A DNA stretch of 64,000 nt from DASQHY01 sp035602605 (GCA_035602605.1 DATNLZ010000069.1:153408-217407), one strand, 5' to 3'; counted from the first letter of the stretch, positions 38,439 to 47,743 are shown. Program-made: numbers and translations. The notes: generated by a model not told the origin, from the sequence alone.

Positions 38439-39218
38439 CTACTTGGTCAGTCCTCTTTCGGCACTTTCAATAAACGCGATCAATTCCTGGATGTCGGCAG
38501 AGCCATTAACAGAGGCGCGCATTCGCTCGATGGCCTGAGTAGTATTGAGTTTGGAACGCAAGAGCAGACGATAGGCGTGCTCGATGGTGCGAATGCGCTC
38601 GGCATCAAAGCCACGGCGCTCGAGACCTATGGTGTTAACTCCGTAGCACCGCGTTCCGCGTTCTGAGACCACGCGGGAGAATGGCGCCACGTCCTGCGTG
38701 ACCACTGTGAAACCGGCGATGTACGCATGGCGGCCAACTCGGCAGAATTGATGTACGGCGGAGAAAGCGTTGATGGTCGCGTAATCTTCGACGAGAACGT
38801 GCCCCGCGAGCGTCGCGGCATTGCCGAATATCGTGTGGTCGCCCACGATGCAATCATGCGCCACGTGCGCAGAAGCCATGAACAAGTTCCGGCTGCCGAT
38901 GCGCGTGACGCTCCCGCCATGTTTTGTGCCGCGGCTCACACTGACGTACTCGCGGAACGTGTTTGCATCGCCGGTAACCAACTCGGTCCGCTCACCGGCA
39001 AACTTCAGATCTTGCGGGTCACCACCAATCGAACAAAATGGATGGAAACTATTTTGGCGCCCAAATCGTGCCGGACCTTGTATCACAGCGTGCGCATGCA
39101 GGATGCAACCCTCACCCAACTCAACATCATCGCCGACTACGGCAAAAGCGCCGATGCGCACGCCGTCACCTAGTCGGACTTTCGACGATACAAGCGCGTA
39201 CGGATGAATCTCATTCAT
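38439..39218 (-). CDS. lpxA: UDP-N-acetylglucosamine O-acyltransferase
   Basis: 259 aa. It is a left-handed beta-helix of hexapeptide repeats (VRLGDGVRIGAFAVVGDDVELGEG and onwards) followed by a helical C-terminus. The catalytic His lies in SAHVAHDCIVG, with partner His residues in LAGHV and SAVHQFC. It adds the first acyl chain to UDP-GlcNAc. It follows fabZ by 12 nt, so both enzymes that use beta-hydroxyacyl-ACP are co-expressed. lpxD and lpxC are outside the window. Confidence 0.96.
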   Translation of the reverse strand: MNEIHPYALVSSKVRLGDGVRIGAFAVVGDDVELGEGCILHAHAVIQGPARFGRQNSFHPFCSIGGDPQDLKFAGERTELVTGDANTFREYVSVSRGTKHGGSVTRIGSRNLFMASAHVAHDCIVGDHTIFGNAATLAGHVLVEDYATINAFSAVHQFCRVGRHAYIAGFTVVTQDVAPFSRVVSERGTRCYGVNTIGLERRGFDAERIRTIEHAYRLLLRSKLNTTQAIERMRASVNGSADIQELIAFIESAERGLTK

Positions 39219-39230
39219 CTTCGATAGTCT

Positions 39231-39698
39231 TCATCGAGAATTTGCGTCCGCCTGCGGAGGCGGATCGCGGTCCGCCATTTTGCACATCAGCGTTGCCTCC
39301 GCGGCTAGCTGACCTTGGACAGTCGCCTTTCCGACTAATTTGCAGAAATCACCCCGCCAGGACTTAAGCGTCACCTCAAGCAACAACTGCTCGCCCGGGA
39401 GTACCGGGCGCCGGAAGCGCGCGTCATCCACAGCCACAAAGTACAGCAGCTTTTTGTCGCGATCGGGAATTTCCTGAAGCAGTAGAAGGCCACCGGTCTG
39501 GGCCATCGCCTCCAGAATTAAAACTCCAGGCATAATCGGCTTGCCCGGAAAGTGTCCCTGGAAATGTGGTTCGGTGATCGTTACGTTTTTTACGCCCACA
39601 ATTCGCTTGCGTGGCTCCAGCTCCAGAATCCCATCCACCATTAGAAATGGATAGCGATGCGGAAGAAATTTCTGGATTCCGACCGTGTCCAGGATCAT
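39231..39698 (-). CDS. fabZ: 3-hydroxyacyl-[acyl-carrier-protein] dehydratase FabZ
   Basis: 155 aa with a hot-dog fold. Catalytic H49 lies in PHFQGHFPGKPIMPG and E63 in VLILEAMAQTGG. The N-terminus has FLPHRYPFLMVDGI. It dehydrates beta-hydroxyacyl-ACP for fatty-acid synthesis and competes with LpxA for substrate, which explains the pairing. GAGGAGATCTG precedes the ATG. It is the first gene of the lipid A operon, with a TATAAT about 100 bp upstream. Confidence 0.96.
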   Translation of the reverse strand: MILDTVGIQKFLPHRYPFLMVDGILELEPRKRIVGVKNVTITEPHFQGHFPGKPIMPGVLILEAMAQTGGLLLLQEIPDRDKKLLYFVAVDDARFRRPVLPGEQLLLEVTLKSWRGDFCKLVGKATVQGQLAAEATLMCKMADRDPPPQADANSR

Positions 39699-39799
39699 CA
39701 GATCTCCTCTAAAGGCTCCGCCGTTAGACCAAGGGACTTCCTCTGGCGTTTTGCCGGTGCAACAACCCCGCGGGCTATCGCCCAGAATATCGTTGAATG

Positions 39800-39805
39800 A
39801 TTATA
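39800..39805 (-). promoter_or_regulatory. -10 element of the fabZ-lpxA operon promoter
   Basis: A perfect TATAAT on the minus strand (39805-39800). The -35 at the right distance is weak (TTCCTC). It would give a leader of about 95 nt. Confidence 0.45.
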
Positions 39806-39834
39806 TGCGAAGCGCGTAGCGAGAGGAAACACGG

Positions 39835-41031
39835 TTGCCCAACACGGTTGCGGTTGCTACGATACGTGCGATTATGATCGGTATTTCGCTTCCCCAAGCA
39901 TTGCTGCTCGATTTGAGAAAGCAGGAACGAGCAATGCTGCACCTGCTGGGAGCGCTCGTGCGTGCAGAATCACCTAGTCTGGACAAGGCGGCCGTGGATG
40001 ATTGCGGCGAATTGGCCGCTGCGGAATGGGAAAAGCGCGGCGCCCGAGTTGAGGTTCTTTTGCAAAAGCACCGTGGAAATCATTTGCGCGTGACGCTGTG
40101 GCGCGGACGAGGGAAGCCCACGGGGCAGCTCCTGGTGCTCGGCCACCTTGATACCGTCTACGATGTTGGCGCGCTGGCGCGAATGCCCTTTCGAGTTTCT
40201 CGCGGACGCGCCTGGGGTCCAGGTACGTTCGATATGAAAGGAGGTTTGACACAAGCCCTGTTTGCAGCTGCCGCACTCGAGCGCTGCCAAATTCCAATGC
40301 GAAAGCGTGTTGTTTTTCTATGGACTTCGGACGAAGAAGTTGGCAGCGAGACATCACGCAAACTGATCGAACGAGAGGCTCGCCGGAGTGACGCAGCGTT
40401 GGTTCTCGAACCCGCGCAAGGTGTAAACGGAGACTTGAAAACGTCGCGCAAAGCAGTCGGCGAGATAAAGTTGGAGGTGATCGGGCGCGCGGCGCATGCC
40501 GGTCTCGACCCGAAAAATGGAGTGAATGCGGTCCATGAGATAGCTTTGCAGATTGCGCGTCTCGTGAAGCTGAACCACAATCGGCTGGGTACAACGGTCA
40601 ACGCCGATATCATACATGGGGGCACGCGTGTGAACGTCATTGCCGATCGTGCCCACGCTGTGATTGATGTGCGCGCTGTGCGAGCGAAGGATATGCGAGC
40701 ACTCGAACGCAGATTGCGCGGGTTGGACCGGATTCTGCCGGGAGCTCGCCTCCGAGTGACCGGCGGTTTTAATCGCGCTCCGCTCGAACGCAAAGTGACT
40801 GCCGCACTTTTCCGTCACGCCCAGAACCTTGCCAGTCAAATGGATCTGCGCCTGTGCGAATCAGCGGCCGGCGGAGGATCGGACGGGAACTTGACAGGCG
40901 CTCTTGGTGTGCCCACTCTCGATGGATTGGGTGCAGTCGGCAGCGGCGCTCACAGTCCGAGCGAGCACGTCGTCATCCGTGCGATGCCCGAGCGCGCTGC
41001 ATTATTAGCCGCACTTCTGGCTACCATCTGA
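39835..41031 (+). CDS. M20 family zinc peptidase (glutamate carboxypeptidase-like)
   Basis: 398 aa. Metal and catalytic residues of M20 are visible: His-Asp in LGHLDTVYD, the bridging Asp in GTFDMKGG, the Glu-Glu pair in SDEEVGS, a Glu in LVLEPAQG and the final His in GAHSPSEH. A dimerisation insert (~195-300) is present. No signal peptide is evident, so it is probably cytoplasmic. TTG 39835 has AGAGG eight bases upstream and is used here; ATG 39874 would remove 13 residues. The natural substrate is unknown. Confidence 0.88.
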   Translation: MPNTVAVATIRAIMIGISLPQALLLDLRKQERAMLHLLGALVRAESPSLDKAAVDDCGELAAAEWEKRGARVEVLLQKHRGNHLRVTLWRGRGKPTGQLLVLGHLDTVYDVGALARMPFRVSRGRAWGPGTFDMKGGLTQALFAAAALERCQIPMRKRVVFLWTSDEEVGSETSRKLIEREARRSDAALVLEPAQGVNGDLKTSRKAVGEIKLEVIGRAAHAGLDPKNGVNAVHEIALQIARLVKLNHNRLGTTVNADIIHGGTRVNVIADRAHAVIDVRAVRAKDMRALERRLRGLDRILPGARLRVTGGFNRAPLERKVTAALFRHAQNLASQMDLRLCESAAGGGSDGNLTGALGVPTLDGLGAVGSGAHSPSEHVVIRAMPERAALLAALLATI

Positions 41032-41091
41032 GAACGGCTAGATCGGGCAGCAGCAGCAAAGCAATTGGCGGAGTTAGCAGCAGCGGTGATT

Positions 41092-42534
41092 TCAGCGAAG
41101 ATAGGTGCGACGCAGGTACACGAGGGTGGCCTGTGCGATTTCGTTGTAGTCCATCCGAAAGACTTCGCGGCAAGCGGCTTCCGTTGAGCCGTTCACCAGT
41201 CCGTCGAGCAAGCGTTCGATGTCACCGGTACCGTTGGTTTGCACCAAGTACTCTATGACCGCTAGCGCCCAGGCGTAGGCGAAACGCGCTGCTTCGGTAG
41301 GCAAGTTCATCCACGAACCCTCCAGTGCACCAAGCGGCGCCTTGCCATTCTCTTCAGAAACTTTGACTATCGCATAAGCGTTTTCACCGCTGCGCTTACC
41401 TTCCATCCATTGCGCAAGACCCTCCTGCAGCCAAGTGGGGCAATGACCGCGAGTTTTTTGTTGGATGAAACTGTGGGTAAGCTCGTGCTTGAGGATGCGC
41501 GAAAGCTCCGATGACACCGAGGTTAATCCCTGGACGGGCACGCGAATGCGCCCGTCATTGAGAGCACCTACCCAGTTTGGAGCTCGGGTGATGTCCGCAA
41601 AGGCTTGCTCGGTGTACAGAACTACCCCGATAGACTCCGGAGGGGCGAAATGTAGCGTCGATTCGATGGCGCTGAAATGGGTCTCGAGCGTCCGCAGGAC
41701 ATCGTGCGCCAATCCCGGCTCGGCTCCACCGTGGTAAAGCAGGATGAAATGCGTGCTTACATTTTCTCTAAATTTTTCTTCAGCCTCGGCGTCGCGTTCA
41801 GCTTTTTCCAGCGCTGCTTGCACCTCGACGTCCGGCCGGAGAGCGAGTGCCCGCTTCCACTCGGCGACAGCCTGAGTGATTTTGTTAAGCCGGTAGTAAG
41901 CCCAACCAGCGAGCTTGGCCACGTCTGGTGAATGGGGCCCAACGCGCTTGGCGCGATCCAGGTACTCCAACGCTGTTTTGTATTCACTACGGCGAAGGTG
42001 CAGGTAAGCGATTTCAGTCAGTAGCTTCAGCCGGTCCGGAGCATAGGACAGAGCGCTGCGTTCCTGAGCGATCGCTTGCTCATAATTATTGTGGGCCGCT
42101 TCGAATTGGGCAGCCGCATAATGCGCCCGAACCACGCGCTCCAAGGCCACGGTTTGACCGTTGCGAGCTTCATTTTCGAGCTTGGCGATATACCCGCGAT
42201 CAATCGCGCCGTCATGCACGGTCGCCCGCGTGATCTCATCATCGGCCAGCGCGGCTTCTGTCTTGGGTGTCAGTAGGAGCTCTATCGGCGAGCTTTTCCC
42301 AAACTCCTGTGGAACCATCCCGTCATATTCCACATGGTCAACAATGGATTTAGGCAGGGTGAGGCGGCCGGCGGAGGTCTCGTAGGCAACCTTGCCCATT
42401 TCTTCGACGACTTGAAAGCCGCTAATACGGCGACCGTTTTTCAGGACAATAGTGTCAGCGTTTGCACCTCCAGCGCTGACAAGAATAGCCATCGTGGCGA
42501 GTAAAAAGCCCCGCCCGAACTGGATGCCACACAT
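41092..42534 (-). CDS. Secreted TPR and peptidase-MA-like zinc metallopeptidase
   Basis: 480 aa. The N-terminal signal sequence (RGFLLATMAILVSAGGANA) is followed by a small beta segment (TIVLKNGRRISGFQVVEE). TPR-like helices follow at ~135-245 (LTEIAYLHLRRSEYKTALEYL). The peptidase domain has HELTH near residue 350 and Glu in WLQEGLAQW, a gluzincin HExxH + E pattern as in Peptidase_MA_2. It probably acts in the periplasm. It is divergent from the M1 peptidase gene, with 78 bp between starts. Confidence 0.85.
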   Translation of the reverse strand: MCGIQFGRGFLLATMAILVSAGGANADTIVLKNGRRISGFQVVEEMGKVAYETSAGRLTLPKSIVDHVEYDGMVPQEFGKSSPIELLLTPKTEAALADDEITRATVHDGAIDRGYIAKLENEARNGQTVALERVVRAHYAAAQFEAAHNNYEQAIAQERSALSYAPDRLKLLTEIAYLHLRRSEYKTALEYLDRAKRVGPHSPDVAKLAGWAYYRLNKITQAVAEWKRALALRPDVEVQAALEKAERDAEAEEKFRENVSTHFILLYHGGAEPGLAHDVLRTLETHFSAIESTLHFAPPESIGVVLYTEQAFADITRAPNWVGALNDGRIRVPVQGLTSVSSELSRILKHELTHSFIQQKTRGHCPTWLQEGLAQWMEGKRSGENAYAIVKVSEENGKAPLGALEGSWMNLPTEAARFAYAWALAVIEYLVQTNGTGDIERLLDGLVNGSTEAACREVFRMDYNEIAQATLVYLRRTYLR

Positions 42535-42540
42535 GCAATC

Positions 42541-42549
42541 ATTTTAACA
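42541..42549 (-). promoter_or_regulatory. Extended -10 promoter placing the peptidase-MA transcript at its ATG
   Basis: On the minus strand TGT-TAAAAT (42549-42541) ends six bases before ATG 42534. No SD is present. This predicts a leaderless mRNA. Confidence 0.4.
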
Positions 42550-42576
42550 AACGCACATGGACCGGACTGGTAAGCC

Positions 42577-42606
42577 TTGCCGCGCGATGCCTAATGTTGC
42601 TACAGT
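42577..42606 (+). promoter_or_regulatory. Promoter placing the M1 peptidase transcript at its ATG
   Basis: TTGCCG (42577-42582), an 18-bp spacer and TACAGT (42601-42606), with the ATG six bases later and no SD. This predicts a leaderless mRNA. Confidence 0.45.
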
Positions 42607-42612
42607 CTTTGC

Positions 42613-45063
42613 ATGAGGGTGGGCCTGGCCCTTGCCGCAGCTGTGTTGCTCACGGTGCCCACACGCGCCGGTGTACCTCCTCAATCCGCGCTTGCTCAAG
42701 CCTCACCTCGGGAACTTTATCAAGCGCTGAACGCACTGCGCATTTCCGCGCATGACGTGTATACCGTAAAAGAAGTCGTCATCAGCCGCGACGTAATAAG
42801 GATCTCCTTGCACGAAGGCCGCCTTGCATTCCTTCCGCCATGCAATGGTCGCGTCACCGGAGCCGTGTTTACCGGCCGGGGGCAAGCCTTGGCACTGGTC
42901 CGTGACCCCATCGAAAAACATCAGCTCAACCGTTTTCTAGGCGCGCCGCTGCTCGATCAGACTTTCTCAAGTGCTTCTTTTCGGTTTACCGATCAGACCG
43001 CAGAGGAATTGCGCAGCCAATTACAGAGCGCAGGCGCGCAGACCGCTGAGGATGCTGTTTTCGCCGAATCCTGGAATGCGAATCTCGATAAGTTCAATCC
43101 CGGGCACTCTCTTCGCATTCTCGCAGACTGGCTTTCGACCAATCCCGTGCCTTACTTCTATGCGAGTGCAAAGGGCGATGTAATGGGTCCCTTCGACATT
43201 TTGGTCGATGATCGAAGACCGGAACAAGTGTTGCTGGGCCAGTTCCGCGATGTCAATGGGCAGACGTTCTACGATACTTGGACCTCTCTCCGGCGCCGGG
43301 ACGCACGGCAGGAATTCACACCGCCTTATCTGCCCGGAAATTACGTTGTCGATACGACTATTCTTCCAGATCGCACTCTGCAAGGTAAGACAACGTTGTC
43401 GCTCAAAGGGGTTCGTCCGGGTGAACGCATCGTTTCACTAGAGCTTTCTCGATTTCTTGAAGTGCAATCCGCCGAGGATGGCTTCGGCCACAAGCTCAAC
43501 TTTTTTCAAAATGAATCCATCGAGCGCCAAGACATCGCTACGCGTGGTAATAACTCTGTCCAGGTAATTTTGCCGGCCCCCACTGCTTACGGTCAGGAAT
43601 TTCAATTATGTCTCACATATCATGGAACAGTAATCAGCGACGCAGGAAATGGCGTCTACTTCGTCGGTGAACGCGGCAGCTGGTATCCGCATTTAGGCGG
43701 TTCGGACGCGTTCTCTCGCTTTGACCTTACCTTTCATTGGCCACGCAAGCTCAAGCTTGTTGCCACCGGCAAGAAAATCGAAGAGCACGAAGAATCGGAT
43801 CAACGCGTGGGGCGGTGGCGGACTGAAGCGCCCATCTCCATCGCTGGCTTCAATTTGGGCGACTATGCCTCAGAATCATTAAGACAAGACGGACTGAGCG
43901 TCGAGCTGTTTGCCAATCGCACGCTGGAGCAAGTTCTTGTGAATCGCCTGCAACGATCAGCTCCGCTGGCTGGCTGGCCAATACCTCCCAGTCTGCACCA
44001 TGGTGTTCCGGAGCGGCGTCTCGAAATGCCGGACCTGCTTCCGAGCCCCGCATCGGTTTTAAAGCAGCTCGGGGGGGAAATTGCCGACGCGGTGAAGTTC
44101 TACGAACGCTTCAGTGGACCGTTTCCGTTCGATCATCTAAGCGTTTCGCAGATTCCCGGCACGTTCGGGCAAGGCTGGCCGGGACTCCTTTATCTTTCCA
44201 CGTTCTCATTTCTTCCAGCACCCATGCAGCAGCGCGCCGGGCTAAGTTCCGCTACGCAGGAACACTTCACCGAGTTAGTCCCGTTTCACGAGGTGGCCCA
44301 CCAATGGTGGGGAAATGTGATTGGCTGGGGGAGTTATCGCGACCAGTGGATCGATGAGGCCATCGCAAATTATCTGGCACTGCTGTACGCCGATTCGAAG
44401 AAGCAGCCCGACCGGACACTCAACCTTTGGTTGCAGCGTTACCGTGAGCGACTCACAAACAAGAATGCCGATGACCGCGAAAGCGGCGATGACCTTGGAC
44501 CGCTTGTGCTTGGTTACCGGCTGTCATCCTCCAAGTCGCCGGATGGCTTCGAGCGCCTGATCTACGGAAAAGGCGCTTGGGTGATTCATATGTTACGCAT
44601 CATGTTGCGCCAGCGCGATGCGCGGAACCCTGATGAACGATTCATCGAACTGCTGCACAACCTCATCGGGAAATACCGCTATCGCGCATTGACCACCGCC
44701 GACCTTCAGCGCGAAAGCGAGGCGTTAATGACGCCAGCGATGGCACTGGAAGGCCGAAAGTCGCTGGAATGGTTCTTTGACCAATGGGTGCGCGCAAGCG
44801 GAGTTCCGCACTACAAGGTGAGTTACTCGGTGCGCAAAATAGAGAGTGGATACCAGGTTCGCGGAACGCTGCATGAGAGTGGCGTGCCGAAATCATTCCT
44901 CGCACTCGTACCACTGTACATGGCAACCGCTAGCGGGAAACCTATTCCTCTAGGCATCGTCGAGACCATGGGAGAGCAAACGCAGTTTCAGTTTGTCGCG
45001 CAACGCGCCCCCCACCGCGTGCTTATCGATCCTCAACTCACACTTCTCTGCGTAAGCGAATAG
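42613..45063 (+). CDS. Secreted M1 family metallopeptidase (aminopeptidase N-like)
   Basis: 816 aa with a signal peptide (LALAAAVLLTVPTRAG). An N-terminal beta-rich region of ~400 residues precedes the catalytic domain. Zinc ligands are H559 and H563 of HEVAHQWWGN and E582 in WIDEAIANY (HExxH-x18-E); E560 is the base. The GAMEN exopeptidase motif of classic M1 enzymes is not clear (GQGWPGLLYLS takes its place), so it may be a non-classical member. It probably acts in the periplasm or outside the cell. A divergent gluzincin lies upstream. Confidence 0.88.
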   Translation: MRVGLALAAAVLLTVPTRAGVPPQSALAQASPRELYQALNALRISAHDVYTVKEVVISRDVIRISLHEGRLAFLPPCNGRVTGAVFTGRGQALALVRDPIEKHQLNRFLGAPLLDQTFSSASFRFTDQTAEELRSQLQSAGAQTAEDAVFAESWNANLDKFNPGHSLRILADWLSTNPVPYFYASAKGDVMGPFDILVDDRRPEQVLLGQFRDVNGQTFYDTWTSLRRRDARQEFTPPYLPGNYVVDTTILPDRTLQGKTTLSLKGVRPGERIVSLELSRFLEVQSAEDGFGHKLNFFQNESIERQDIATRGNNSVQVILPAPTAYGQEFQLCLTYHGTVISDAGNGVYFVGERGSWYPHLGGSDAFSRFDLTFHWPRKLKLVATGKKIEEHEESDQRVGRWRTEAPISIAGFNLGDYASESLRQDGLSVELFANRTLEQVLVNRLQRSAPLAGWPIPPSLHHGVPERRLEMPDLLPSPASVLKQLGGEIADAVKFYERFSGPFPFDHLSVSQIPGTFGQGWPGLLYLSTFSFLPAPMQQRAGLSSATQEHFTELVPFHEVAHQWWGNVIGWGSYRDQWIDEAIANYLALLYADSKKQPDRTLNLWLQRYRERLTNKNADDRESGDDLGPLVLGYRLSSSKSPDGFERLIYGKGAWVIHMLRIMLRQRDARNPDERFIELLHNLIGKYRYRALTTADLQRESEALMTPAMALEGRKSLEWFFDQWVRASGVPHYKVSYSVRKIESGYQVRGTLHESGVPKSFLALVPLYMATASGKPIPLGIVETMGEQTQFQFVAQRAPHRVLIDPQLTLLCVSE

Positions 45064-45183
45064 CCCAGACTTTCCATTTGCGCAAACACTCGGAAGGACA
45101 AATTCAGGAGGGCGAACCGTTCGTCACCGTGGCCCAAACAATCAATAGACTTCAATAATCAACCGAAACGTTACAACACGGCC

Positions 45184-46227
45184 TCATCGTTTATTGCGAG
45201 CGTACTGTTTGAGTTTGCGGTACAGAGTAGTCTTGCCAATGCCTAGCCGGCGTGCCGCCACGAGCTTATGGCCGTCGCTGTCTCGCAAGGCTCGCAGGAG
45301 TGCGCGACGAACGGTCTCTTCCAATGTCACCAGTTCATTATGATCATCAGCAAGGCATTCCCCAGACCGAATTTTTGGAGGCAGGTCGGCTACGTGAAGG
45401 ACCGCGTCGGGACTTAATGCTGCGGCGCATTCGATGGCATTTTCCAATTCCCGTACGTTACCCGGCCAGTCGTAACCCATTAATTGTCGCATCACATCTT
45501 CTGAAATAGTGTGCGCCAGCCCCCCTGCATTGTAAAACTTCTGTAGAAAGTGATTCACAAGAAGCGGGAGATCGCTTTTCCGCTCGCGAAGCGGGGGCAG
45601 TTTGATCTGCATGACGTTTAAACGGAAATAAAGGTCCTGGCGAAACGTGCCCCCTCGTACCCCTGCTTCTAGATCACGATTCGTAGCGGCGGTAACCCGC
45701 ACATTGATCGGAATCCGCTCGGTCGACCCGATGCGCCTGATTTCTTTTTCCTGCAGGACACGGAGCAATTTAGGTTGCAGATCCACAGGGATTTCAGCGA
45801 TCTCGTCCAAAAAAAGCGTACCTCCGTCGGCCACCTCGAAAAGACCTTGGGTGGTCCTGTCGGCGCCGGTAAAAGCTCCTTTAACATGTCCGAACAGTTC
45901 AGATTCGATCAGCGTCGGAACGATCGCGGAACAGTCCACAGGAACAAAAAGCTTCGCGCGACGCGGCCCCAAGTCGTGGATGGAGCGCGCCACCAGTTCT
46001 TTTCCTGTTCCGCTCTCCCCCAGAATCAGGACGGGATAGCTGTGTTGACTGATTTTCCCAACGAGGGCGTAGAGTTCCTGCATTTTGACGGATGTGCCAA
46101 CCAAGCCTCCCGTTTCGCCAAAGCTCACCCGCGCGCGCGCTGCTTGTTCTGACGCATTGTCCAACGTCAGCCGATCAGATATCGTATCTGATTCGTTCTC
46201 ACGCGATCGTTCGGTGGCTCGATCCAT
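45184..46227 (-). CDS. Sigma54-dependent transcriptional activator without receiver domain
   Basis: 347 aa. The AAA+ domain at ~40-270 has Walker A GESGTGKE, the sigma54-contact loop GAFTGA, Walker B GGTLFLDEIAEI and the sensor segment WPGNVRELENAIE. The C-terminal Fis-type HTH (VAARRLGIGKTTLYRKLKQYA) binds DNA. The N-terminus is only ~40 residues and has no receiver, GAF or PAS domain, so activity must be set by another protein or by expression level. AGGAG lies five bases before ATG 46227. No matching -24/-12 promoter was seen in the window's intergenic DNA. Confidence 0.92.
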   Translation of the reverse strand: MDRATERSRENESDTISDRLTLDNASEQAARARVSFGETGGLVGTSVKMQELYALVGKISQHSYPVLILGESGTGKELVARSIHDLGPRRAKLFVPVDCSAIVPTLIESELFGHVKGAFTGADRTTQGLFEVADGGTLFLDEIAEIPVDLQPKLLRVLQEKEIRRIGSTERIPINVRVTAATNRDLEAGVRGGTFRQDLYFRLNVMQIKLPPLRERKSDLPLLVNHFLQKFYNAGGLAHTISEDVMRQLMGYDWPGNVRELENAIECAAALSPDAVLHVADLPPKIRSGECLADDHNELVTLEETVRRALLRALRDSDGHKLVAARRLGIGKTTLYRKLKQYARNKR

Positions 46228-47022
46228 TATGCTCCTGTACTATTCAACAATTTACTTCGGGCCAGGACGGGCATTCGACGGAAACGCTGCACTTCGACGT
46301 CCAGGTTCCTGTAGCTTACGGTCGGGTCATTCGCTTTTCTTCAGAGGTGAGAGTCGTGTGAGGAGAATAACCCGCACCGCGAGCTTAGGTTCGTAGTTGC
46401 TCTATGTCAAGTACCATAAATTACGTCTATACATTTACGTACGTATCTTAATGTCATCTAGGTGCTGGAGCTACTAGTACTATGTTTACTATAGTTATAG
46501 TTTATTATACTATTTCCTTTGGATCATGAGATGCCAACTGAATTTGCGAGCTGGTGGTCTACAGAACTGTTTACATCTGCACATCAGGTGCCAATCATCG
46601 ATTGATGCCGGCAAGTCCTGAGGCTCGAGAAACAACCCTGACGCTAAGAGAAATCAAAGTCGAATCCCGACCATGGCTTTGTTGGCAGACAACGATCTGT
46701 TAACAATCAAGCTATCTAGAAACATGAGGTACTAGGACGGAACCTGTGTGCATCGAAAATCTGAGTGCAACTTCAGGAACCAGAACCGCGAGGAACGCGG
46801 CCTGGATCACGTCCTCATGGTTTCAGGTGGAACTCCGTTCGAAGATTAGCGGTTCATTGTGGGACGATAGGTGAGCAATAGGGTGGCTAAATGATTGACT
46901 TTACCGTCTCGAAAAAAGCGTGGCAACGATCGCCTAAGGCACCGGTCCAAGGGGACATTAGACGCGCATTCGAGCGCCGGCATTCGCACGTAAAGCTATC
47001 CGGAATAATGTCTGGTGATGTT
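46228..47022. other. 795-bp intergenic region with an AT-rich core
   Basis: No convincing gene. 46471-46510 has only 9 G/C in 40 bases, against a GC-rich background. There is a perfect 10-bp palindrome TACGTACGTA at 46436-46445 and a TATACT at 46506-46511 with a weak -35. At 46786-46800 the stem CCGCG/CGCGG closes an AGGAA loop, extended by CAGG/CCTG. It could hold the promoter of the sigma54 activator or a non-coding RNA. Confidence 0.4.
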
Positions 47023-47715
47023 TTACGGATGAGCGGGACTTTCGAGGGCTTCGTCCACGGTTAGGATCGTCGCGACAGCTGTAACGACAAGGGCTATAAG
47101 AATAAACCGGCTGCGCCCCGCGCTTCGTGCCCCACCGCCTCGGGGTCCTTGCGGCCTGGGCATCGCCTTGGCGCTTGCATTCGCCGGTCCAGCTAGAGGG
47201 GGGTCGACGAAGACGCGATACGAAGTTGCTTCGGGAATAATTTCCGTCTGGTCGCCGACGGTTATCTCGAGTGCGCCGCGCTGGGCCGATATCAGCAACT
47301 CTTTTGAACTAACCAAGGTCACCTGCGCGCGCATTGCGCCGTCGCCATGCTCGCGGATGCGCGCTTCCGAGACATGCATTTCGAGAGCCGCTGCATTGGG
47401 TGCGGCCGCTGCGAGAGTGCCTTTGTTGAGGGTTGCGCTGACGCCGGTACCGGTCTGATTTACCACCACTTCGCTGCCGCCAAGCAATTGCAGCTGCGCT
47501 AGGCCGGCACGGACGCGTAGGCTGCCCTTGGTTTCGGTAGCAAGCTTATCACCGTCGAAAATGGTCGCGCCAGGAGCGGCACCGGCGGCACTTAGCTGAG
47601 CCTGGTCAGCTAGCAATACAACACCTACCGTGGGAACAGACGAGCCCCACAGCGGCGTACAAAGCACAGCAAGAGAAAGTAAACCAGCAAGTAGCTGTCG
47701 CAGCGCAGAGCGCAT
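47023..47715 (-). CDS. FecR-like secreted protein with C-terminal membrane anchor
   Basis: 230 aa. The signal sequence (LLAGLLSLAVLCTPLWGS) is followed by a beta-rich FecR-like region (ATIFDGDKLATETKGSLRVR, GALEITVGDQTEIIPEATSYRV). A Gly/Pro/Arg-rich stretch and a C-terminal membrane helix (RFILIALVVTAVATILTV) end the protein. ATG 47715 is preferred over GTG 47730 because GGAGGAG lies directly before it. It has its own promoter, although it follows the ABC operon on the same strand. Function is unknown and the FecR match is by eye. Confidence 0.7.
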   Translation of the reverse strand: MRSALRQLLAGLLSLAVLCTPLWGSSVPTVGVVLLADQAQLSAAGAAPGATIFDGDKLATETKGSLRVRAGLAQLQLLGGSEVVVNQTGTGVSATLNKGTLAAAAPNAAALEMHVSEARIREHGDGAMRAQVTLVSSKELLISAQRGALEITVGDQTEIIPEATSYRVFVDPPLAGPANASAKAMPRPQGPRGGGARSAGRSRFILIALVVTAVATILTVDEALESPAHP

Positions 47716-47743
47716 AACTCCTCCGAACACCTAGCCCGCTTAC

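Noticed and set aside
46891..47064. 57-codon plus-strand frame (MIDFTVSKKAW...)
   Set aside because: Only a poor GGTGG before the ATG, and it overlaps the 3' end of the FecR-like gene. Not enough support.
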